Shown: positions 45,461-57,051, numbered from the stretch's first letter. The stretch: 64,000 nucleotides of DNA from Ixodes scapularis (GCF_016920785.2 NW_024609857.1:190291027-190355026), one strand, 5' to 3'. Numbers and translations are program-made. The notes: generated by a model from the sequence alone, not told the origin.

Positions 45461-48400
45461 TGCAAGAATAAAAAGCTGGAAAAAAAAAAACTATCAAGAA
45501 TTCGCCGGAAGTGTTGTATTCTTGCATATTCAGAGGTTCAGAACTTCGAAACAAGTTTCTTTTACCAAAATGTGTACAGGCTAAAAGAAACACGTCCCAG
45601 GAACGTGAAGCGAAAAAAAAAAAGTTTTCTTTTAATGACGTGCTGAACTTGAACACCATTAGAAATCTTCTCAGATAAGTTAATTAATTCCTTAACGTAA
45701 AAAAACAATAAATACATTATTTTGTATTCTGCAGATGGCAATGATATGTACTGTATGTGGTGTTAATTTAAATGCGATACCTCAAACAACTTAGACAAAA
45801 ATAGATATCAAGTGACTGACTTTTCAGGATTCGAAAGTTCGAAGCTTTTCGAATTCTCTTGATAAATAAGTTCGAAAGTTCGATATTCATCGAATTTTTT
45901 GGTCAGTCAAGTTCGGAAGTTCGAAAAGCATCGAACTTTGAGGCGCAATAAGTTCGAAAGTTCGTAAAAGATCGAATTTTTTAGCGTAATAAGTTCGACG
46001 GTTCGAAAAACGTCGAACTTCTTAGCTTAACAAGGTCGAAAATTCGACTTCTGTCGAATTTTACGATGTAAACAATTCGAAAAATCGAAATCTTTCGAAC
46101 CTTTCGAACCGCTTGAATCGATCATCGAAACTTCGATTCGAAAAAAGTTCGCGGCATCCCTAGTTTTGATGCAGTTTGTTGTCGTACGTCGTGTCGGTGT
46201 CGAGAAGAGCGGTGGGGCTTGGGAGTTTGTGACCGGTGTTATTCGTGAACACTGGTGTGGGCTGCTGATGCGTCTTTTTTTTATACTGCCACCACCCCGA
46301 ACTTTGAAGATACACGGGCCCGTAGCAGTGCATTATGCTGAATCGCGAGCTCCTTCTCTGTTGACGTCGCTTTCCTGGTACCACTCGTGGATACTGCAAG
46401 CGTTTAAACAGTGTGCACTGTCTCGCCTACATCCCCGGTGACGTACTCGACCTGTTGAAACTTATTGCTTCCGTCATTTTAGAGTGCGCAAGGCAGTTAT
46501 CTCGTTGGTCTGGTTTCGGTTATAAAAGCAAGGCAAAATGCTCATAGTTCCCGCCCTCAGTACACGTTGGACGTCTTCCACACTTTGACACCAGATAACT
46601 GAATGAACGAGGACTTACATTCACTTCCGAGGTTACTCTCGCCGCTTCCTCACCGTTGAGCAGCAGGATGAGCTGGCGACAAGCCGCGGATGAAAGGCTT
46701 GAGCATCAACAGCCCAAGCGCACTCGGTGCCGATGCCGGCGACGCGGGTTTCTGTCAACCAGGAGGCCAGCACAAACCGTGACCGTTCCAGCTCTTCGTC
46801 ATGACACGGTGTTGCAGAGAGCAGGGTAAAATACAGCTACACGGATCACTGAAGCAAACGACTGCTATCTTAAGTCTTGGCTTGTGATTGCGGCTTTGTA
46901 GTAGATCATCTTATTCGTTTTGCTGGAGAGACGCAAACGACGGGCATAACAAAATCGCTTGCATATTCCGCATATCTCACAAAAGCATTTACCCTGTCAC
47001 CTTGCGAAAAGCGCGAAACACGGAGTGTGCACCGTCCTAAGCTTCCCGTTTTTTACCTGCTTTAGAGCAGTTTGTACCTGCTAGTAGATATGCCTACTGA
47101 AACTGAAACAGGGCAGTGCCAGAGAGAAAGAGACAAAGTTGAGAAAGCTTGCTCGCTCTCCAATTTCTCAACTCTCAAGTGATTGTACCATAATAAATGC
47201 ACCAACACGTCTTCCAAAATAAAGAAAGAGCACTACGTTCACAACATAAAAAATGGTCTCAGTACATGCATCTGTGGGAAGGTAGGAAACCTTGCCCTAA
47301 TTTATTCACGCCGCATGATTGGCGCAACAAACTCGTTGCAGGACCGAATCATCTATATACTCGAGCGGTGTGCGTCGCTATGCGAACGCAGTCCAACACG
47401 AAGCATAAAAAAACGGCAGATTTAAGACAACAATCCGGAGTCCATTATTCAATTAAAACAACGTAATTTTGTTGAAAACGCCCGCTGCTTCTTACTCACG
47501 GTATGTGTCAGGATACTTCCACAGTTTGAAACGGAACGAAGGAAGATTTACTTTTACAAACGCTCGCTGCGTCCTCCCGGACCAGCTGGACCGGATCAGC
47601 TGACGACGACTGGACTGTACCCGTTGAACCTCCACCACGCAACAAACAATTTGCGCTCCGTGTTAAAAGCGTGGTTCAAACAGACCCGGAATACGAAGCA
47701 CCGCACCACACACGTCGAATGTTTCAGCTCTTTTTCGCATCGCCGGGTTGCACCAAACAGAACGAGATCGCCGAAGTCAACGCCGCGCTGTCGTGAACCT
47801 TGGCTTGTGGTTGCGAACTCGTGGACCCTGTGACTCCCTTCGCCTTCAAAGCACACACGACGATTACGAATGCTACTTTCCGTCTTCCAGGAACATCACA
47901 GGGGCACTTCTCCGGTCACGTCTTCACTATGTGCTCGCAAACACCGAAGCTCTATGCGAAGCTTCTCGCGTCCCGTCAAACCAAAACAGTAGCGGCGCCA
48001 TGCGTACTTGCCAGATTTTCTCCGGTCAAACAAAAACAACGAAAGCCACCGGCGCTTGCTTCCAGCGTACATCGGCGTTGCGCTTGCGCCGTGGCCAGAT
48101 CGCTTGCAGTTGAAGGTTGAAGCAAAAACGAAACCAACTGCAATGTCACGTGTTCACATCGAGGACACGCTTTTTATATCCATTTTAACTGTTTGGAACG
48201 AATAATTAGACCGATGACTTTATTTGTGGTGTCTAAGAAACTGTTATCAGGACCCCTAAACTAAATACAAACATGGGCGGCATGAGGGAAGCCGCATTGC
48301 CATCGACCAGAAGATGGCGGCGAGCACGGTAAGCGCGGGTTTCGCCAACGCCCTGCGACATGACGCAATTGCTTTTGGTGCATATCTGTCTCCGATATAT

Positions 48401-48687
48401 GCTTCTTTCCGCGGCATTTGTTTCGACGGTCCTTTCTAAGTGTGTCCCCAAGCATTCCGGTGCTTCGATAGCCGGCAATGCCGCGGTCGTCGCCGGGGGC
48501 GATGCGTGTTATCGAGGTCGGCTACACGGTTATGCGTGTATGACCGAACCAAAGCACGTTTTTTACAACCTCGCATGATTTCTGAACGAATTATCCGTTA
48601 CTCATCGTGTAAATTTATGGTAATTTGTGTAAATAGCGTGTTTTTCACCCCAAATATTCGCCAAATACACGGGACTTGCTAACAGTG
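42988..48687. mobile_element. CACTG-ended DNA transposon, copy 2, inverted and split by a hAT-type element (5700 bp)
   Basis: It begins CACCGTTAGCAAAAATAACA and ends ACGGGACTTGCTAACAGTG, between TA at 42986-42987 and 48688-48689. Discounting the 2038-bp insertion and its 8-bp duplication leaves 3654 bp, against 3641 bp for copy 1, and landmarks match throughout in reverse order. For example, corresponding 62-codon frames at 38092-38280 and 46877-47065 differ at three residues. Small indels break most shared open frames, so no conserved protein is evident. Confidence 0.88.
44125..46162. mobile_element. hAT-type element rich in TTCGAA palindromes (2038 bp)
   Basis: The ends TAAGGATGTCGCGAAC and GTTCGCGGCATCCCTA are inverted repeats. 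Perfect 8-bp duplications GTTTTGAT flank it (44117-44124 and 46163-46170), and the host element reads through cleanly without it. About 400 bases at the left and 350 at the right are dense with TTCGAA, TTCGAAA and ATTTCGAA words. The middle (44640-45820) is ordinary sequence with poly-G and poly-A runs. No transposase is present. Confidence 0.93.
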
Positions 48688-48800
48688 TAAAATGATGATA
48701 GTGATCAATGTTGAAAGACCAGATTTCCAAAAAGTGTCTAATAGTTAAATGGATATGACAGAGGGAATTACATTGTCTCTGAATTGTAAATAAAAAAAAA

Positions 48801-49526
48801 AGTGAACCAAAAAAGCAAGAAAACATCCTGCAACACGGCTTACAGAACGCAGTACCTCCCATGCACAACAGGAGTGGTGTACCACATTCCCCTGTCTTGC
48901 GGGAAATGCTACATTGGCCAAACAGGCCGATGTATCAACGACAGAGCCCGTGAGCACGCAACGTCTCTAAAGGGAACAGCGGAAGGACATCTGGCAGCTC
49001 ATTGGAGGACATGCCAGTGCAGTGTAGCTTTGAAAAATACCACCATTCTTGCAAGAAACAACAATCCTCATGCACGCGAAATGCTCGAGGCGCTCGACAT
49101 TGAGGAGCACGCCAAGGATTGTGTCAGCACGCCATCAATCACCATACACAAAAAAGAAAGACAATACCTACGGAATGTCATGCCCCAAACAACAGCAGCA
49201 CGAGCAAGTAGCGGGCTATAGTTCAAAAACAATAATTTGCTAGGAATGCTGTGCAAATGATTTGTATATATTTTTTGTATAAGTGTAAATATGGGAAGTG
49301 ATCTTTAATAGTGGAATAGGGCAATTTATAAAATAGGTTTATCGCGCTCCACTTGGGACTCAAAAAGAAGGAGCAAAAGCGCAAGGAAGAAGATTACACT
49401 AAAATATCGTTGGTAGTCAGCTGTGTCTCCTATCCTGTCCTTTCTGTCTTCGTGTTCTAGTTATTTCTAAAGTTCAAGCTGATATATTTACAAGTATGTA
49501 CCAACAAGCTCAACTCTTCACCGTTA
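48801..49526 (+). repeat. Left pseudo-LTR of a Penelope-like element (726 bp)
   Basis: It matches 51495-52218 over its whole length with scattered differences: endonuclease coding, then 3' UTR ending AACTCTTCACCGTTA. Such partial tandem copies upstream of the main copy are characteristic of Penelope-like elements. Confidence 0.9.
48805..49221 (+). pseudogene. GIY-YIG endonuclease domain, left partial copy
   Basis: Encodes SKKTSCNTAYRTQYLPCTTG and GVVYHIPLSCGKCYIGQTGR, the GIY-YIG core of Penelope-type endonucleases, with conserved arginine (CINDRAREH) and the downstream HAREMLEALDIEEHAKDCVS. The frame is open to a stop at 49219-49221, but it lacks the reverse transcriptase in front, so it is a partial copy within the left pseudo-LTR. 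Confidence 0.88.
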
Positions 49527-49811
49527 TGCAGTTCCTTTCTAGTTATTTGAGCCCCTCCTTCCTATCTATTCATCTACTGGACCCACAAACGCTTAGTTTG
49601 TTCATTGCCGCCACTACTTGCCGGGGAAGACTACTAGCGCGCAGCATCAACAAGAAAATCATCCTGGCAGATGTCAGACAAATTTTCGGAATTATAACAC
49701 CGTCACAAGGGCACGCTATGCGAGTGAGCAAGATTCTCAGGTCCGAGACGGAGGCAACAACGGCTTCTCACAGATTTTCTACGTGCCAAATGTCCTCACT
49801 ATAACGTTTTT

Positions 49812-50933
49812 ATGAATTACCTGACAATGGCAAGATACACAACAAAAACCATCTGGACGAATTATTACCTTCCATATTTGAAACAGCACCTGGCAAGGAA
49901 AGCCAAAGAACACCCAGAACGGCGAGCCCTCCAGGTCATTGGAGACGTCACCATCTCAGCTAAGGCAAGAAAAGTACTTGAACAAGGACCAAAGTCTGCA
50001 TTGCCACCTCGGCTGCAACCCATCGACAAGGTGGCCCTTGTCAGAAGTATTGCATCCAAGGCTGATGTTGAAAACGCTGCGCAGGTAATCAACGAGGAAA
50101 TCGATTGCATCGCGAGCCTAAGAAGCTCAGTAACACCAGGTATGAGCTTTCGTCCCACAATACAGGAGCTAATTAGCAAAGATCTCAATTTATGCGTTTC
50201 CGACAAGGAAGGCGGATTCGTCGTCCTAGATTCAGCCACATACAAAAAGAAAGCTTCTGCCGCCATGGCAAAGAACTTCATTGACGTGGACGCAAAAACA
50301 CACAAAAAAGCAAAACAAGCGGTTCTGAAGCTCCTTGATAACAGCAACATGAACAGTATACGCACAAAAATAAGACAAACAAAGAAAGGACAGCTGCAAG
50401 TTTTTTTCTCTGCGAAAACCCACAAAGAGGGCATACCGTTTAGGGCCATTGTGTCGGAAAAAGGAACCTGGCAAATCCATCTGTCGACGTTCCTATCCCA
50501 TCGCCTATCCTTGATACAATCGGATGATTTATACAAAATCAAGAATTCGGAACAATTAATTGCATATCTTCAAGAAAATGGAGCCGGTGTCACATCTGGA
50601 TTTTCAATAGATATTCAAAACGTGTACTATTCGATTCCGCACACAAACCTTATGTCAATTCTCCGCTCTACCATTGAGAAGCAAGGCACCACAGCTTTTC
50701 AGAACGCCGCAGGAATAAATGTAGACACCTTTTTAGAACTATTTGGTGTATATGTAAACGCGACTGTGGTGGTATATCAAGACCAACCAATGGTGAAAAA
50801 AAGCGGAGTATGCATTGGATCTCGAGTGGCGCCGCAGCTATGGGATATGTACCTGGCGGCATGCGGCAAGATCATCGAAAAAAACCTGAAACAAACAGGC
50901 ATCCAGGCGATTTTCCGTTACGTGGACGACTAA
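49812..50933 (+). pseudogene. Penelope-type reverse transcriptase, 5' part
   Basis: A 373-residue frame. It carries the Penelope DKG-type motif (LCVSDKEGGFVVLD), then FFSAKTHKEGIPFRAIVSEK, FSIDIQNVYYSIPH (first catalytic aspartate) and FRYVDD (catalytic pair) as its last residues. A TAA at 50931-50933 follows immediately. The same frame then reads LSATEVDDQINGSRDTVLRC and FLDLNLTFNQGHVYW, which is the usual continuation, so the stop is a point change inside the gene. Confidence 0.9.
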
Positions 50934-51483
50934 ATACTAAGTGCCACGGAGGTCGACGACCAGATAAACGGATCCAGAGACACAGTTCTTAGATGCTTCA
51001 AAGAAAGTTGCCCCGACTTGGTTTTCACCTATGAAGCACCTGTCGAGAAAAATATAAAATTTCTAGATCTCAATCTGACTTTCAATCAAGGACACGTGTA
51101 CTGGAGTATGAACCCCGGTCAGCGAAAGGATTTCTGCCGTTCACATCTGGACACTCAAGAACCATCAAGAGGAGTGTCGCTAGCACGGCTCTAATCTCTG
51201 CCCTACACAAATCGTGTGAGCATCAAATAGGGCAAAGTTTTGAAAAACAGATGCGCCGCCTACGAGATTCGGGATATCCAACTAGTCTTATGGTGCCAGT
51301 CTGTGAGAACATCTGCAAAAAGTTGAAGCATACAAGGCAGGAAAACGGAGACGCTGACAAAACTCGACGGAAGATCGTGGTGCTACCGTACATTCATGGA
51401 ATTACCCACAAATTGAAAAAAAAAAAATTGCAGCAAGAAATGACGTAGTAGTAGTATGCTCCGCGCCCAACAAAGCATACTAT
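50934..51483 (+). pseudogene. Penelope RT C-terminal part and linker, frame-shifted
   Basis: The frame of the preceding RT continues to about 51110. It then shifts to one reading RSAKGFLPFTSGHSRTIKRS, and the linker IVVLPYIHGITHKLKK, ending at an A-run around 51417-51427. A further shift leads into the endonuclease frame (about 51430 on). Confidence 0.85.
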
Positions 51484-51918
51484 ATGTGCAGTGAAGTGAA
51501 TCAAAAAAGCAAGAAAACATCCTGCAACACGGCCCACAGAACGCAGTACCTCCCATGCACAACAGGAGTGGTGTACCACATTCCCCTGTCTTGCGGGAAA
51601 TGCTACATCGTCCAAACAGGCCGATGTATCAACGACAGAGCCCGTGAGCACGCAGCGTCTCTAAAGGGAACAGCGGCAGGACACCTGGCAGCTCATTGGA
51701 GGACATGGCAGTGCAGTGTAGCTTTGAACAATACCACCATTCTTGCAAGAAACAACAATCCTCATGCACGCGAAATGCTCGAGGCGCTCGCTATCCAGGA
51801 GCACGCCAAGGATTGTGTCAGCACGCCATCAATCACCATACACAAAGAAGAAAGACAATACCTACGGAATATCACGCCCCAAACAACAACAGCACGAGCA
51901 TGTGGCGGGTTAGTTTAA
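51484..51918 (+). pseudogene. GIY-YIG endonuclease domain, main copy
   Basis: Nearly the same as 48805-49221, but CYIVQTGR replaces CYIGQTGR: the glycine of the Y-I-G half of the motif is valine here. Coding frame is open to a stop at 51916-51918 after CGGLV. In frame only with sequence after the A-run shift. Confidence 0.88.
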
Positions 51919-52218
51919 AAACAATAATTTGCTAGGAATACTGTGCAAATGATATGTATATATTTTTTGTATAAGTGTAAATATCGGAAGTGATCTTTAA
52001 TAGTGGAATAGGGCAATTTATAAAATAGGTTTATCGCGCTCCACTTGGGACTCAAAAGGAAGGAGCAAAAGCGCAAGGAAGAAGATTACACTAAAATATC
52101 GTTGGTAGTCAGCTGTGTCTCCTATCCTGTCCTTTCTGTCTTCGTGTTCTAGTTATTTCTAAAGTTCAAGCTGATATATTTACAAGTATGTACCAACAAG
52201 CTCAACTCTTCACCGTTA
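51495..52218 (+). repeat. Right end repeat (pseudo-LTR partner) of the Penelope-like element
   Basis: 724 bp matching 48801-49526. The match stops at CACCGTTA, after which the two flanks differ (TGCAG against AGAATC). Confidence 0.9.
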
Positions 52219-53000
52219 AGAATCTATCATGCGGCATCGACCATTGTAGTGCAGTAGAATTGGGAACTACCAGTAGCGAGCTTAAAACGCGTGGAAAATG
52301 CATTTCAGGACTTTTTTTTTTAAATTATTTGTGAAGTTTTTAGGCACAGTCAAAAAACAGCAACACGTCTGTAAATAAAAACGGCTGAACAATGCTTTCG
52401 ATAGAGCTAAACATGTACCCGTTAAAGGAGCTGCGCAACCATTCCAGTGCTAGCCGCATAAATAATTTGGGAGTTGGTGTCTCGACCTTGCTGAAGTAAA
52501 GAACAAAAAACCGCTTTTGCCTGCATGTCCTAGTTTTTATTGTAAAAATTGACAAAATTGAAGTTTTCGGCACCTCTCAACTCCTTCACCATCTTCCGAG
52601 TCACGTGCGCTGTGACGTGAAAGGGGGACGCGCGGGGTTCCGGTGAAGCTCTCTCTAGAGCTATCAGTGATCAACGAGAACTCACCCGCTCGCGACCACG
52701 TGATCACGTGCTTGCGCAGCGCGATCAACATGACGAAAGGAGGAAAGTCTCGCCCGGGTCCGGCCGTCCCCGTTCGGCTTTGCCCCCGTAAACCTCCGGC
52801 TTCGTGAGGCTGTTCGCGGTAGCAGATAGAGCTGACGATTTTGCTGACTTCGGATAAATGGCGCCACTAAAACTCCGGATAATAAAAGTTTTGTCGATGA
52901 TACCAGGTTTTTGACGCATTTATATTAATGTGGAACGACAAGATTTATAGAAATTTTATCTTTTATCGAGCGGGTACTGCAGAAGTTCCTATCTTTTTAC
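52219..53000. other. No gene seen
   Basis: Unassigned sequence. The right part may belong to the 5' LTR of the Gypsy relic, whose start I could not fix. Confidence 0.4.
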
Positions 53001-54053
53001 AACTCCCCCATCGACGTCATGCCGCGTGGTTCTTATGGCCGCCGCTCGCGGCTGCAGGTCTGGAAATGTACCGGTAAAGGGCCTCTAACAAAATCCTTCC
53101 TGCTTGAAAGAAGATGAGGAGGAATAAAGGGTTCTTTCTGGTCTCGCTCCAAGTGGCTGACACATTTTCGATACATGGTGTCAGAAGTGGGATTTGTTTA
53201 GTACAAAGAACGCCGATATGGAACATCTGCCCCCTCCCGAGTGCATTGTGATTTCTGACAGCGCCGCAGAGAATTGGAAGAAGTTTCGGCAGCGTATCAG
53301 AGCTGTTCTTCAAGACCACAGCACCAGCGAAAGAGAGGACGCCAGCGCACAAAGCTGCCGTTTCTCTGCATGTAGCTGGACCATAAGCTATTGACGTATT
53401 CAACACATTTCCACTGACAGCGGCTCAGCGAGAAGACTACGATGCCATCGTCCAAGTCTTTGAGGACTACTGCAGCCCGAAGTGCAACGAGACATACAAA
53501 CAGTACGTGTTTAGAGCAAGGCAGCAGAAAGAAGGCGAGAGCTTCGAGCAGTTTCTTCGCGACGTGCAGCTTAAGGCTCAGACATGCAACTTTGGTGAAC
53601 TGAAGGACCCCATGGTCAGAGACCAGCTTGTCTGCGGAACGACAGACAAAAAGTTGAGTGCTCGTCTTCTGCGAGAGAGGAACCTTACTTTGGAATTGGC
53701 CATCGAGGTCTGGAAAGCTGCGGAATTAGCGGCTGCCCAGAATCGCACCCTCGAGGGCGAAGCAAAGATTCACTGAGTCAGCAAGTCATCAGCAGCACCA
53801 GGACGAGCCCCTTAAGACAAACAAAGGCGTCAGTGTGGCTACTGTGGAAGAAGCCATGAACCAAGGAAGTGCCCTGCGTGGGGCCAAACGTGCACGGCCT
53901 GCAAAAAAAAAAAAAAAAAAAATCACTTCTCATCTTGCAACCGAAGTAAAAAAAAAACGTTCACGAGGTGCGAGCACCGACAGCAGAGGAACTGGAGCAG
54001 TCGCTTGAAGACTCAGAAAACTACTTCCAGATACTAGCAATACAAATTGACCA
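53000..54053 (+). pseudogene. Gypsy-type LTR end, primer site and broken gag
   Basis: An LTR end with an AATAAA (near 53133) stops at 53175 (TTTTCGATACA). The primer site TGGTGTCAGAAGTGGGA (53176-53192) has the familiar Gypsy form. Gag starts MEHLPPPECIVISDSAAENW at 53218 and continues, after a frame change near 53340 and a stop at 53392-53394, with FNTFPLTAAQREDYDAIVQV and FRARQQKEGESFEQFLRDVQ. A Cys-rich knuckle follows near 53833-53940, broken by an A-run. The frame MRAPTAEELEQSLEDSENYF then runs into the left end of the Harbinger element at 54054. The rest of the element is missing from the right flank as far as I can see. Confidence 0.8.
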
Positions 54054-54144
54054 GGGGTGCTATTCTGGTCGCAAACAGTCACGTTCGTGTTTCTCGAAAA
54101 CTCCTCCCCCCTACGAACCGCTCGCTCCTATTGGCCACAGCGCG

Positions 54145-54330
54145 CATGGAGAGCTCGCGCTGTCGCCATGGAAACATTCTAGAAACTCGAACACTTCAGC
54201 CCGTCACAAACAGTCACTTTCGCCTTTGGCTGATGACGTCAAAATGACGTATGACGGACGTTCCACTATATTATCTGCGGCGCTAACATTTGATAGCTGA
54301 ACCAAATAAGATGGCCGCTTTTCTCGTTGT
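54145..54330. repeat. Left subterminal inverted repeat of the Harbinger element
   Basis: Pairs with 63205-63475 in inverse orientation, imperfect. It ends at the transposase start codon region (AAGATGGCCGCTTTT against AAGATGGCGGCGTTC), so each arm reaches the start of a conserved ATG context. Confidence 0.75.
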
Positions 54331-54874
54331 ACAACGTTCGCTGGACCAAGGCGCACAACAACGGATATTCAGAAAACACGCCAATGCTTTCGCGATGTCG
54401 GAAGAGACATTTCGGTGTCAGTACCGGCTGTCTAAGAGCACAGTGACATGGCTCTGCGATCAACTTCGCGATGAAGAGGGAATACGGCGCCAACGAGAGA
54501 CGGAGACGACGATTACCGTTGAGCAGCAAGTTCTAATCGCGCTTCGGTTCTTCGCCACGGGTGGCTACCAAGGTGCCATAGCTACCGACGAAAGCCTGGC
54601 CGTCGTTCAATCGACGGTCAGCAGAGCTGTGACGGCGGTGGCAAACGGCATTGTGAACAAGCTGGGAAGGGACGGCTGGGTCGATTTCCCAAGGAGCGAG
54701 GCGGCCAAGGCAGCCGCGAAAGAAGGCTTCCGTCGCCACCACGGCAAGCTAACCAACATCGTGGGATGCGTCGACGGAACCTTCGTAGCTATACTTGGAC
54801 CAAAGGAAACCGACACCGTCGTGCCGGCGTCGTATTGGTGCCGCAAGCATCACTATGCCATTAACGTCATGGTG
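54311..54874 (+). CDS. Harbinger (HARBI1-like) transposase, exon 1
   Basis: DDE-type transposase that cuts and joins the element ends. ATG at 54311 (MAAFLVVQRSLDQGAQQRIF); an in-frame ATG at 54290 is less likely. The exon carries the N-terminal helix-turn-helix-like region (RLSKSTVTWLCDQL, LIALRFFATGGYQGAIAT, STVSRAVTAV) and the first catalytic aspartate in NIVGCVDGTFVAI. It ends YAINVMV at a strong donor GTAAGT (phase 0). No frame damage in this exon. It faces exon 2 across a 1-kb intron. Confidence 0.9.
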
Positions 54875-55921
54875 GTAAGTTCATGTTGCGTTTCTAGTAT
54901 ATCTGGTATTCACTGGCGGCCATAGCTGAGCTCACTGCCGCTGAGCACGAGCTGACGGCAGGCTTCCACAACGCTTCCAGCGTGCACACCGCACGCCATC
55001 AAAATTGTTTTCCTTGGGAGACAATAAATAAGAACTCATCACGAGCGTGTGCTGTGAGCAGTAACCTCAAATATGTCGTCCAGTGAATACCACCTATACA
55101 GTTCATTTCTAAGTGCACACAATCACAATAAGTGCGCATACTGCGCAAATTTTCAGGGTAATCATTTACACAGCACAGGATGAGAATGGCCCCCCTCCCC
55201 CCTTTAGTCTCTCAACGACGGTTATCTTGATGGTGTGGAATGCACCTTTCGGAAGAACTGCGAAGGCGCATATTTATATCCTGTGGGACCAGCGCGCTCT
55301 CAACAGCGACGACAACTAGAGGGGCTTGTACACACGCGATGGTGTAGACTGATGACATATTAGTCATTTAAGCTACCGACCTTTTTTTTTTCAGTTCATG
55401 CGGTCCGGCGTTTCCCGACGCACGTGAGCTTTGGCCAGTGCTTGGTACCATTTGATCGCACTAAACATTGTTTGTTTCGGCACTCGGTGGTCCCACCGGA
55501 TATAACAATGGATAACTTAACCGGGACACGGACAGACACCCAGCCATCCTAACAACCACAACTATTGCCTCCATTGAATACCACCTGAAGTGGTGGTTGT
55601 CTTTGCTGAGCACGCACTAACTGCACACTAAATGCGAGCCTCCGCAGTGCTTGCGGACGCCCATACACATCATCAAGATAGTCGTCCTTGGCAAATTAAG
55701 ATGGGGGAGGAGGGAAGGGGCTCGTTTTGAGATTGTGACATGAACAGCGCGCATCACTATGGCGTCCAGTGACGTGAACACCACTTATACCTGCAGATGA
55801 GTCGGTGCAGATGCACCGATTCGGCTTCATCTCTCTAGTTCTTGGACATTGGGCCGTATGTCTGCACAGGAGCTCATAATGTGGTCGTTTTTCATCAGAG
55901 CTGTTTATTTTTTTTAAACAG

Positions 55922-56063
55922 ATTTGCCACGCCGATATGCGCATCGAGTGCATCGACCCCACAATGCCTGGCTCAACTCATGACTCTTTCGTGTGGAAGA
56001 GTTCCTGGCTCCGTAGACAGCTCATGCAAGGTCGAATCCTGGGACCCGGCGAGGCCCTCTTGG
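55922..56063 (+). CDS. Harbinger transposase, exon 2
   Basis: The acceptor TTTTTTAAACAG is followed by ICHADMRIECIDPTMPGSTH and DSFVWKSS, with the second catalytic aspartate in PGSTHDSFVW, ending at GPGEALLG. The donor G/GTAGGT leaves one base of a split glycine codon. Confidence 0.9.
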
Positions 56064-57051
56064 GTAGGTAATCTGAAGAGCGCTATGATACGGGGACAGC
56101 TTTCTTAGATAACGTAGTCAAATGTGTGGGCACCCGTACTCCGTGAGTGATGGACAGTACTATTCACGGGCTCCCACAAAAAAAAAAAAAAAAAAAAAAA
56201 CTAAACTATGTGACCTATAGCTATACTATGTGCGAGCACCATCACATAACGGATAAAAGTGAAATGTGAGACACGGTATAGCTTCAGCGTTAGCTAACGC
56301 AGCACTAAAAAATTCATATAAAGTCTGAACGTTGCCATTTTAGCCACAAACCGCGACAGGAACACGACGAAAGTTATGTCAATACAGTGATTACAAGAAC
56401 AGTAGAACAAATGGCGAATACGCTAGTACAAATACCCCGGCATGCAGTCACTTGTAAAAAGTGCGACAGGTACTCTGGTGCACATGGAGTGATTGTATGA
56501 AAGCAAAGTATCTCAATGGTCCGCAATTTACTGGCCCGAGTATTGCGGGAAACGCGATCGTCCTTCTTGCAGGAGACACGGCCTGGATGAAGTACCCCGA
56601 TGATTAAACAGTGGCGCAGCTCGCGCATCCGGCCCTTGTGCCTTCAACACGAAAACTTCGAAAGTCGCAGACTGGCAAGCGGAGCCACTTTGTGTTGTTT
56701 GTAAAGAGTCAATCTATTGGGCCTACACTGTATATCTCGACCTTATGCTATGTATAAAGGTATATCACAACAGTATACACACTTGTGGGTATGCAAGTCT
56801 TGTTAGACATGATACACTTGATACCCTAATACCACAGGAAAAAAAGAATGTACTGTACGTCACCTTGAACGATATTTGATTTAGGCTGGCTCACGCTTTT
56901 GGCAACAAGTGGCTACATCTGCGAATGGTGCTGCAGTGTATATTAAAGATAGAGCTGAGAGGTGTTTTGCATCTTCATACAAAATAAATAATGTCGCGAG
57001 CGGCGTGAGGGAACATGCATTTATGTACTTCGTCTTTATTTCTGCATGCAG

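Larger units (their letters stand above)
49527..52218 (+). mobile_element. Penelope-like retroelement, main copy
   Basis: Order: short leader, reverse transcriptase (49812-50933 and beyond), linker, GIY-YIG endonuclease (51484-51918), 3' UTR. Together with the left pseudo-LTR the unit spans 48801-52218. Disabling changes: a stop directly after the YVDD motif, a frame change near 51110, a frame change at the A-run 51417-51427, and an altered YIG motif. Also probable extra N-terminal coding before 49812, out of frame. Confidence 0.92.

Noticed and set aside
36472..48687. One large inverted duplication (palindrome) of the locus
   Set aside because: Each copy has its own TA duplication and different flanks, so two independent insertions explain it better.
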